From Hybos culiciformis (lineage: Eukaryota > Arthropoda > Insecta > Diptera > Hybotidae), in contig OZ023275.1 in assembly GCA_964007475.1 (NCBI GenBank), forward strand, positions 8,370,001-8,434,000: a stretch of 64,000 nt of DNA, given 5' to 3'. The position numbers and the translations under genes were made by a program. Below the pieces are notes generated by a model. The model made no database searches, was not told the origin of the DNA, and worked only from the letters and a program-made list of their open reading frames with translations. This document shows, piece by piece, positions 50,771 to 61,379 of the stretch (positions within the stretch are counted from its first letter, which is position 1; every line of letters begins with the position of its first letter).

Positions 50771-52636
50771 CGTATCATGTACATAGTTAGTTCTACTTTT
50801 TTTCCAATTTTCTAATTATGGGTTTGACTTTAAGTTCCGTAAAAAAAATTAAAATTTTTATTCCTCGTAAATATTTATATTGCGTACTTTATTTTTTACC
50901 ATTCCAAAGGATTGAGGAGTTCGATGCATGGATTCTCTTTATTTTTTGTGCACTCATAAAAAAAATTATTGTAAAATATAATAGTTCGATAGTTAATGGG
51001 TTGCGTTATCACCGCAATGTGGCAATGGGTTTACAAGAAATACACGTATATTTTTTGAAAATTAACTTAAAATATGTTGTCTTATTCCAAAAACAAAAAT
51101 TAATAGAAGGTTTTTTAATTCTTCCTTTTACATGTGTAATAAATATTCTCTATTTATTATATTTTTACAAGCTTGTACAAGCTAAACTCTGTAATATTTT
51201 AAGCAATATTTGCCTAATATTAATGTTTAATTATATGATAATAAATTAATTTGAATTTGAACTTAAAATTTATTTTTTTTTTGTTTTTTATATTTTCTGT
51301 CACAAAATATTATGAACAATGATAATTAATTTTTTGTAATGAAATTATATTTGGAATTTCCTAAATAATTTAAAAGTTATCTAAAACTTTATTTAAAAGA
51401 ATCTGTTATTTTAAAAGTTTAGTTATTTCTAATATCTAGTCAAATTTGAAATAATTTTTCTCTTAACCATCATGGAATGACCGTTATGTACATAAATTGT
51501 ATAAATTTATCAAAATATTTAATTAAAATTTTCACGAAGGAGAAATTAATTTTTTAATAGTTTTGTTATTTAGTTATAGTGTATTTCACGGGTTCAAAAT
51601 TAAACCTGAAATTAGTTTTAAGAAATTATTTATTACATCTTAAGGTTTAAACAGGTTAAGGTTAAATATTAACTTAAGTTTCATTTTTTAACTCTACTGC
51701 GCATAAAAAGTTAGTTTCAAGTAGGTATACGTACATTATATTTAAATATGTACTGAAGACATTTTTTCAAAAATAGCAATTGCCCTCCTCAAATCGGAGT
51801 TGCATGTGGTGTTATTTTTAATATATATACGATTAAGTAAACTAATAAATTGATTTTTTGTAATTGTTTTGGTGTGACTATATTGTGACTAGCTCTCGTA
51901 ATTATTTTTGCTACATTATATGTTTAAATATAAGCATTTATAAAATTTTCAGGAAGGATTTATTTTACGGAAGCTGAAGCATCATGTTGAAATGAAAAAT
52001 ATTTTTGAGTTACGGAATATCTTAATTTTCGGTTTCAGTACTTTTTATTTTCGAATTCATTACAGATTACAGTATTAAATAGGAAAATTGTATTTACGTT
52101 ATCTGTATTATAGGATAATAAACAATTATTTATTTAAGTAGTATTTATTATAAATGTAGGTAGATAATAAGTTATAACTACATATATGTATATTGTATAT
52201 GATAAAAAAAAAACCTCAAATAAGATTTTCTTATTCCTAACTATTACAAGACAGTAATACAATATAGCATTATCATTAATTTTGTATTGTTGGGAGTCAT
52301 CAAGAGAAAATCGAGGAGGTGATTAGTTTACCTAGTTTATGTCATTCAAATTTTTTTTCGTCGGATAAGATAAACAGCTTTCATTTTGAAAACTTATTGT
52401 GACATTAAAAAAAACTTTGAATGATTCTATATAAATACATAATAATTTTATTATTATTATTATATATATGATAAACAACATAAACATAAAGATTTCCTTT
52501 AGATGGCAACAGAAATTGTTGTACATCTTTAAATTTTTATAGTTATAGAAAATAACTACATGGTACTATTCTTCCATATTTTTTTTTACGAAATTGATAG
52601 AATTGAAAACTTGTAAAGTGACTCTGCTTTAAATTC

Positions 52637-52846
52637 GTCAAAATGTCGGGTCGGATTGGGTTGGAATTTGTGTTTTATTTTGTAAAATTGACTACTTCAA
52701 ATTTATGTTGTTTTTAGCCTAGTACGATATATTTAAGAAAAGTGTCAAAATGTAGTGTCGGATTGGGTTGGAATTTGTGTTTTATTTTGTAAAATTGACT
52801 ACATAAATTTATGTTGTTTTTAGCCTAGTACGATATATTTAAAAAA
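52637..52846. repeat. Tandem duplication, two ~105-bp copies
   Basis: GTCAAAATGT starts both copies, at 52637 and 52744. They share TCGGATTGGGTTGGAATTTG and TTTTTAGCCTAGTACGATAT, with a few differences (GTCGGGTCGG against GTAGTGTCGG; CTACTTCAAATT against CTACATAAATT). It is older than the 50523 duplication. Confidence 0.9.
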
Positions 52847-55800
52847 GTTTTAATATTTGAGATATGTATGTATTTACTTCGAAGCTTAATAACAAAAATA
52901 ACAAAAACTGATTTTAATATCGTATATCGATTCAAGGATTATTATAATAGTTTTACTCTGCATTATATTTTTTAAGCATTAAAAGAGTAGCATTTAAAAG
53001 AATATTTTATTCTAATGGTGGATTCTCCTATAGTCATATACTTTGTCCTTAATTCAATTTGTTTTTCGCACTAGGATTTTTATGTTTTTAGATATGTGAT
53101 TCTATCATCCACATTCTTTATTCTTTTAATTAATACAATAGAATAAATAAATATGTAAATATTATCTGGTATTTAACATTTTTGCAACTATTGTAAAATT
53201 CTAATTCTATGTTACATCAAATTGTCCATAAGAAATTTCTTAAATTTTGCGTTTATTAGTTTATGGCCTCGAGAAGAAATAAAGCTTTGCGGTTTAGTTT
53301 CATAGTCCTTTAATTTTTTCCAATATTACATCCAAAAGGATTTTTTTCTTTAATTTTTTCACATTATTAGTTTAATTCACTATATGAGGCAAATTCATAA
53401 TAAATTTCTGTTGGATATTTTATTACTAAATGGTTCATATATAATTAATATATAATTTCAGAATTAATTTCATTACCATTTATTAAATATTTCATATGTG
53501 AATGAAAATATATCATTTTAGCACTTTATACACTTAAAAAAAAAGAATAAAAACAATTTTCCAAATTCGGATTGAAAATATATTTTTATTTATTTTACTG
53601 TCCTTAACTTTGAGTCTGCCCGTTAAATATCAAAATAACATTTTTATTAAATTTCACATAATAAAATTGAACCGAAAATAAGTACGTACTATACTATATA
53701 TATACATTTAAGTTATGTTTTAATTACTCTATTCTAACAAATTATTGTGAAAATATATAATAATTTTTTTTATGCGCGCACGTTATTACCGTTTTCTTGC
53801 CATCAAACAAATAAACTAAACATAACAGTAAGAAAAAAAAAAACTTAAAATGTTATCAAATTTCGTATTTCTAAAATTACAATTTTCTTAAGTTTCTATT
53901 AACTATTTTTTCGTAGTTTTTCCACACAAGAAAAAGAAACACAAAACACAAAATATAGTTATAAAGTTATTGTATTATTTTCATTTAATCTGTGCCAAGA
54001 AAGTGTAATAGCTTAAGTCATGTGAATAAAATGTATTACTTAAAGTGCTTAACCATATTGGCATAGAAGTTTAGAGTACACCAAACTTTTAATAATTCAT
54101 TATTGTTGATGTAAATAATCTCAACATAGTCTAATACACACTCTTGTAGGTTATTTTACAACATAATAATATACATATAATAATATTATGAAAGATAATT
54201 TAAATATCGACATTTTTTAATTAGTTTTTCTACAGTCTAACTCTAAAGAAATATATCTATTTAAGTTTGGTACTTATTCTTTTTAAAAATTCTAATATCA
54301 ATGCCTTTTTTATTTTTTTTTATTTAAAATTTTGTACTTTCAAAATGTATTTCTTCTTATATAAATCAAATTTGTTCGATTGAGGATATTCTCTAGTTAA
54401 CTTAAAAAAAGTTATTTTTTTAGTTCATAGATTAAGTGTCTATTAAGACAAGTTGAAAGACTTGTAGAAAAACGCTGTCAAAAACACTACAAACGAGTAA
54501 ATTTTGAGTTGATCATCTCAAATTGAATAAACATTCAATTAGCCTGTATCTATTATCGACAATGTCATTCACATAATCACACATTAACTATTAGAATCTC
54601 ATTGTTTGGGATATTATAACTTTGTAAGTTATAAAGCTTGTTTTTTAGAAGATTCAGAAGTGTTACAATAAAAAATTCTCAGCAAAACGTTTTGATAGTA
54701 TATTTTAATTGTCATGTGATGTACCATGTACCTATATTTATATAATTATATTATATATAATTTAATTTTCTCGCTTAAGCTTCATGAAGTTGTACCGTAA
54801 AAGAAAAAAGTAAATTTTAACTGGTTTATAAGAAATTATATTCGATGGGCGAATAAAATATGTATTAACATTTCATTTCTAAGAATAAAATTAAGTTTTT
54901 CGTTGGAATTTGATAAATAGAGTTTGCTATGTACACTATGCTCAAATGATATCAGTATGCCCAAATAATATCAAATCCAAATAATATTAACAGGGTATTA
55001 ATAATGATTATTTTGTAATTATGCTTCACAGAATTGAAGGAGATTTCTATTAGAAATTACGATTTTGATAGCAAAAATCAAAGCAAATTCTTTTCTAGAA
55101 AAAAATTGCTGTACTATATTGAATTTTAATAAAATGTAATTTTTTGAAATAGAATTTATATATAATGTAATTTACGATAAAATCCTAATATTTATAATAA
55201 ATATAACTAATACCTAGTAATATTTTTTTCACTTTTAATTTAAAAAATAATATAACATAATTTTTGTTAAAGTTGTAATTACTGTGCTCATAACTTTTAT
55301 AGGTATTTAATGTTATGTAATGTATATAATGTTATATCGACTTGTATAAGCGTTTTAATCAAATATGATTGAAAGTACAAGAATGTTTTTTCTTGAGACC
55401 AAATGAGTTTTGATAATACATATAATAAAGAAGTAGGTAATCGGTTTATTTAACCTAATGTCTGCGTTTAAAAAAAATATACCTATTACCTGTCTACATA
55501 AAGATACACATAATAGTATAAAAAGGGTCAAGAAAAATGCTCGATTAAAGTTCAATTTTTATTTTCTTTGAAAAAATATTTATTATAATATAGTTGAATT
55601 TCAAAATTAATAATATCGATTTCAATTAATTTAATATTTTTCTTTTTTTAATTTTATTTCAGACTGCTTTATGGATTTCTTAAAAAAAAAAAAAAAAACA
55701 GTAGTTCTATATAAAGTACAATGTACTCGTCTATTATTCTATGCATCTATAATCTATATGTATATTTTTAAATACATAGGTAAATTACATAATATACCCA

Positions 55801-56851
55801 ATCTTTATAAAAACAAACTAAAATAAATAAAATCTAACTATTGACCATAAATACTATTTACAATACATTGGTACCTAAAATTTTATTTTTAGGTCGAATT
55901 TTTCAATCAGCCTAAAAATAAAACATTTCGATAGATAATTATTTATTCGAAAATTACGTACATACCTACAATGTAATTCATGATAATTAATACCTTATAA
56001 ATACGGATCCTCTATTAATTTACCAATCATAATGTTTTATATTCATTTAAATCGAAAGCCTGTGGCCACAATTTTTTGGTACTAAATTGGCGAGTTAAAT
56101 TTGTACTTTGTGGTAATTGGTTACCATCAGTATACATGTAGGATGTAGGTATTTTAAATTATTTTTTTTTAATATTTTTAAGTAAAGGATTCAATTATTT
56201 ATCAATTATTTAGCCAAATATAGCCGTTCAAACCAACGAACATCATTTAATTTTTATTTATATAGATTTAAAAATTTCAGTGTTCCAAAGCACGTTCTGC
56301 AAACTTTGGTCAAAAAATATTCAAGTATCTGGTAACGTGAAAATGTTTGTTTACGATTTATTACAAAAATAAACATAAAAATATCAAAATAAACAAGATA
56401 TGAGATGCCGTTGAAATTATTTCGCCGCCGTGAAAAAAAACTCCATATAACAAGATTTTGATCGATTTTATTAATTTGGAGTTATTACAAAAAATAAAGT
56501 ATTATATTATAGGAAAAATTATATTACATATTAAATAAAAAAAAAAAGTATCTCTTACGATGCTTGGGACGAATTATCAGTGCAAACAGGAAAGATTCAA
56601 CTAATCATATTTAAGCAGTACCTACCTACCTACCTCAAAAATAAAACATTCGCTAAAGTAAAATATGGTCGCCGTTAAATTAAGGGAGCAGTTTTATTTT
56701 TTTAATTATTAGTACATTAGTACTCAACATTCAACCTTATAATGGAACTGGAGGAAATAGATATTTGTTTGTTTTTATTTTTGTTATAAAATTTTTTAGT
56801 TTAAAAACTTATTTAAAATAAAAAAATTTGATTTTATTTTTTATATGAGAA

Positions 56852-59800
56852 ATGGATAAACTGGATGATAAAATTGAAATTGATATTAACGATTCATTTT
56901 GTGGCGGTGGTGATGATGATTTGAAATGTGGCGAAATTTATATAAATCAAAATAAATTTTATTACAAATGTGAATATTGTCAAGAGATTATTCAAAATTC
57001 AATAGAATTATTCAATGAACATTATTTCCAAAATCATAATAATTCAAATTCAGATGTTGAAACTCATCACATCTCTGTTGTTAAAGTCGGAGAGGTAAGA
57101 AATTTATTGAAGCCAAATTTAAATTATTTTGCTCCAAGAAAATCCTACTCTGGTACCTACCTAATTTAATCACCTATTTACTTCTGGAAACTAGAATATA
57201 TAGGTACCTAGGTACCTATCAACATGAATTATCAACCAAAAAAATTCTTAATATCATCAAACAAATCTTCGGAAATTTCGGGTTGTAAATGACAATTTCG
57301 GATATAACTTAATTCAAACAGTAAGGTTAATGACCTCTACTCTCTCTATCTAGTTTTATAACTTATCGACTATAAAGTAAATGTTTTTTGAAAAACATTA
57401 ATTATTTTTTAAATTTTTTATTTAATTTTAGAAAAATCCAATTGATGAGAATTACACTGATTGTGAACTCGATGATAAGGATTACGTTTCAGAGAAATAT
57501 TCAAATGACGAAGATGAATTATTCAGTGAAAGAAAAAAGAAATTAAGAAACATATCAAGAACAAAAAAATTGAATAAATCGAAACCGCGGAAAGATTGGA
57601 TTGAAGAGAGAATATTTAGATCAAGAAAAGAAGCTGAGAAGCTAATTAGCAATGAAAATACCTGGAGTGCATCATATAAGCAAATCGTAAAAAAAGGTAA
57701 CAAACAATATTATCGATGTAATCAGGTTCTGGTGCGTGGAAAACAATGTGCAGCACAAATATTCCTTTTAAATGAGAAAAATTCCAAAAAAATTAAATTA
57801 TTTCGATCAATAGATCAACATAATTGCAAAGAAATTCAAAATGAACGTAAATATCAAAAATTAAATAAGAATTTTCTGTCCGATGAAATTAAATTAAAAA
57901 TTCAGAAATTATTTGAACAAGAATTATCACCAATTGTTATTTATGAAACACTAAAAAATGATTATGCTATTAAAGTACGACAAATTAGTAATTATTTAGT
58001 GACATTACGTTCTAAATTTGGTACAAAAAATCCACAATTGCGATCAGAAATTACAACATGGCTAAATTTAATTAAAAACTCAAAAGATTGCTGTTCTCCG
58101 AAAAATTTTCGAAAACCATTTGTTGTAGCGAATACTGATAATGAGCATGAATTTCGTTTATTTATTTCTTCAAAACGTTTATTATACAATTGTTTGACAA
58201 CTGATAATTTGAATGCCTTTGGAATGAAAAAAATAACTTGGAAAGGTTATTTTTTACATATTGTAGGTTCAATTAGTCAAAAAACTGATAATTTTCATCC
58301 ATTTGGAATTGCAGTTTGTCCATCGAATAAATTTGAAGATTTTAATTTTATTTTTGAATCATTAGCTACAGGTTGTACGAAAATTTTTAAAACCTCGCCC
58401 AATTTTAGAATTCTAATAAGGGATAGTTGTATAGAATTACAAAATGCATTCGAAAGTTTTTATGGTCACAATCCCACCGAGGCTAGGATATGTTGGGATT
58501 ATGCGAAAAGAAAGATAAAGCGTAAATTAGATGAATTTTTAGAAAAAGATGATATTAATAAAAAAAAATTATTATCTGATCTCGATGAGGTTCATGAAAG
58601 TGAAAGTGAAACAGAATTTCAAGAACGTTTCAATCAATTTATTGATACTTGGTCTATGTGTGTAAAATTTATAACTTATTTGTATCAAGAATGGGGAATT
58701 GAATCGGAAAATAAAAATTGGTATCGTTTTAATAATAATGCTGTTAAAAATAATAATAATTCACTGAGAATATTTATTCACGAATTAGAAAATGATGAAA
58801 CATTTCGCGAGAGGTTACCTGTTGAACAATTTAGAGAAAAAATGTTTGAATGGATAACAAATTGGTCAAATAATGAAAGTAAAATAGAAGTTTTATGCTC
58901 AGATGATGATGAAAATTTTGATTGTAGAGAAAATGAAAAAAATAATGAATATCAAAATTTGAATTTAGATGATTCCAGTCAAATAAACTCTTCATTAAAG
59001 GAAATTGTGGCTCTTGTAGAGCGGAAGCGTCAAAAAAAGGTTGGAAAACAATGGAAAATCGAAAAAATATTTCAAAGTAAATTAGAAGCAGAAGAAGCGA
59101 TTAATTCGGAAGGATATTGGGGATCAATGTTCAAAAATAAGACAAAGGCCGGTCTAAAAGTATTCTATCGTTGTAAAAAAGTCATATCAAGGGGTAAACA
59201 ATGTGAAGCTGCTCTATCATTATTATTTAAATCTGATTCAACTGATGTTATTTTAATGAGATCTGGATTAGAACATACTTGTCATAAAATTGGTTTAAAA
59301 CAAAAAGGTATTGAACCCGCAATAAAACTTAAAATCGAAGAATTGTTTGAAATGAATTATAAACCGAAAAATATTTTAGATCATTTGAGAGAAAACGGTA
59401 TTGAACCTTTACCGACGATAATGCAATTAAATAATTATTTAAATGTTATTCGAGAGGGTAGATATGGTTCTAAAAGTGTTGATATGAATCAAATAGAAGT
59501 TTGGTTGAATAAAAATTCTAATTTACCTTCCAATTTAACAAAAATGTTTGTAGCGACATACGAAATAAAAGAATATAAATTTCGTTTTTTTCTGACATCC
59601 CGGAAACTTCTTCAAAATTCTATTAATTTAACACATATTCAAATTGATTCAACAAACAAACTAGAATGGATCAAATATCCAATCTATATTTTAGGTTACA
59701 CAGATCAATGGAATAAATTTCAATGCTTGGGTATTGGAATTTGCCAATCTAACGAGTTTGAAGATTTTAAATTTTTATTCAAATCATTGAAAGATTCGAC

Positions 59801-60323
59801 AGCACAAATTTTCAATTTTGTTGTAAATCCGAAAATTTTAGTGACTGACACTTGTCAAAATATACATAATGCATTTTTGAATATATTTGGCGACAATTCA
59901 AAAATAAAAATATGTTCTAGTTTTGTGAAAAAAGATTTAAAAAAGAAAGCTGCTGAGCTGATAATGTTAAAAGATGTAACAAACGGTATTTTAGGTGATC
60001 TAATTGTTATACAGAAATCGTCAAATTTAAATGAATTTCAATTAAATTTAAAAAATTTTAGTGATAAATGGAATTCGGTAGCTAGTGAATTCGTGCAATA
60101 TTTTCAACTAGAATATTGTTCAGGCAAAAGTGTTTGGTACGATGATTATGAACCACATGTACCAAAAAATAATAATTCATTAGAACAAATTGTTAAAGCA
60201 TTAAAAAATGAAGATAAACAAAGAAAAAAAATTTCTTTAACACAATTAGAGATTAAATTATCGAAATGGATTGAAACATGGTCTAATAGTGCAAATTTAT
60301 TATATAAATTAGAAATAAGTTAA
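56852..60323 (+). CDS. Double-module FLYWCH-like zinc finger / MULE transposase-like protein (gene A)
   Basis: Exons 56852-57094 and 57432-60323 give 1044 residues. Exon 1 carries a C2H2-like site (C40-x2-C43-x13-H57-x4-H62) in an acidic context. Exon 2 holds two modules. Each has a FLYWCH/WRKY-GCM1-like finger, C-x9-C-x23-H-x-C (C177, C187, H211, C213 and C662, C672, H696, C698). A helical segment follows, then a MULE-like DDE domain with the family pattern of a first strand Asp, an ExF-type helix (FEDFNFIFESL, FEDFKFLFKSL) and a second strand Asp. Module 2 keeps D820, D887 and E999. Module 1 has F at the first site, keeps D412, and has R for the Glu. Known MULE transposases cut and paste DNA; whether this protein is active or domesticated cannot be told. 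The uninterrupted length suggests selection. The family call is by motif, without a database search. Confidence 0.75.
57095..57431 (+). other. Intron of gene A
   Basis: Phase-0 intron GTAAGA...TTTTAG. It contains the perfect 20-bp palindrome at 57200-57219 and nothing else notable. An intron that separates the C2H2-like exon from the transposase-like exon argues against a recent unspliced mobile copy, although spliced transposases exist. Confidence 0.75.
57200..57219. repeat. 20-bp perfect palindrome
   Basis: ATAGGTACCTAGGTACCTAT equals its own reverse complement. It consists of two GGTACC cores around CCTAGG-like sequence. Confidence 0.8.
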
Positions 60324-61379
60324 TATTATTATTAAAATATAAATAACTTAATAAATTAAATGTTAAGACGAAAAAATAATTTTTTTAAATAGATTTATGA
60401 CATTATTAAACGTATTATGTTGAAGATTAATAGCTTTAAATGAACATTATGTATGCTTGATGATGTTTTTTTTCAGTATTTTTTATAATTTTATGGAAAA
60501 AATTCTAATATGATTCTTGACATTTTTATGAAGTCACAATCGAGGTCACAATACATAAAATAGGCAAATATACTTATTTAAAAAAAAATTTATTCAATGT
60601 GTGGTGCAATACTTGTTTGTAAATCTTATTCTGAAATTCTAAAATTTGAAATAAATAAAATTATGCGAATAACTTTCTTATAATACTTTTGTATTTAAAA
60701 TTAAATTTTGAGTATAAAAACATTTAGGATTTTTACGTAAGACTGACATTTACGATTAGAACGACAATTCGCTTATTTATTTCTAAAAAAAATAGCCTTA
60801 ATTATTTTTTCCATTAAAAGTAATAATAAAAATACTTAATAATTAGTTAATATATATACCATAAATTATAAAATGTATAAATAAGTTTTATCCTAAAGTA
60901 AAATACAGTTTGTTGACAACTAGTTTGATTGAAGTACCTAATTTCACATGATGGCTTAATATAATAGATAAATAATAAATTGATCCCCCAAATAAATTAT
61001 ATTAAATTTTGAACACAATAAAATAAGTATGTTGTTTAAAATTAAAACTTTTATCAATTTTTAGCTATTTCGATATGTACTTTATACACACATGTATTTT
61101 ACATTTTTAATATGTACTAAAATATTTTTCCAAACATGTGTTTGCAATGGTCTTAAGTAAAAAAATAATGTACTAAAAATTTGGAACACCAAAAATGATG
61201 AATTAAAGTTGAGTACACGCTTTCGTGCGACATTATTTTCTTGGATGAACAAAATTTTAAATAACAATTTTATTAGAAAAAATCCGATGAAATATAGTAA
61301 CTTGTTTTTTAATTTTGAGGTATTTACCTCCATGTATTATACAACTCAATTTCCTAAGAAAATTATTTTTACTAAACTT
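60324..61379. other. Spacer between the tail-to-tail MULE-like genes
   Basis: AT-rich 3' flanks of genes A (+) and B (-), with AATAAA-like words shortly after the gene A stop. I see no terminal inverted repeat linking the two genes and no further coding sequence; the short frames at 61082-61418 have no recognisable content. Confidence 0.6.

Larger units (their letters stand above)
49646..56851. other. Intergenic region ZP gene to MULE-like gene
   Basis: It separates two head-to-head genes and should contain both promoters, though no core element is convincing. It includes two tandem duplications (50523-50770 and 52637-52846). A 143-codon frame at 50818-51249 starts with ATG but has no recognisable domain. 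Its composition is that of the surrounding DNA, so it is not called a gene. The rest is AT-rich with nothing else recognised. Confidence 0.55.

Noticed and set aside
50818..51249. 143-codon open frame starting with ATG
   Set aside because: No recognisable domain. It is rich in Phe, Ile, Leu, Tyr and Lys, as expected of AT-rich DNA read by chance, and there is no splice partner or paralogue. It remains possible but unsupported.
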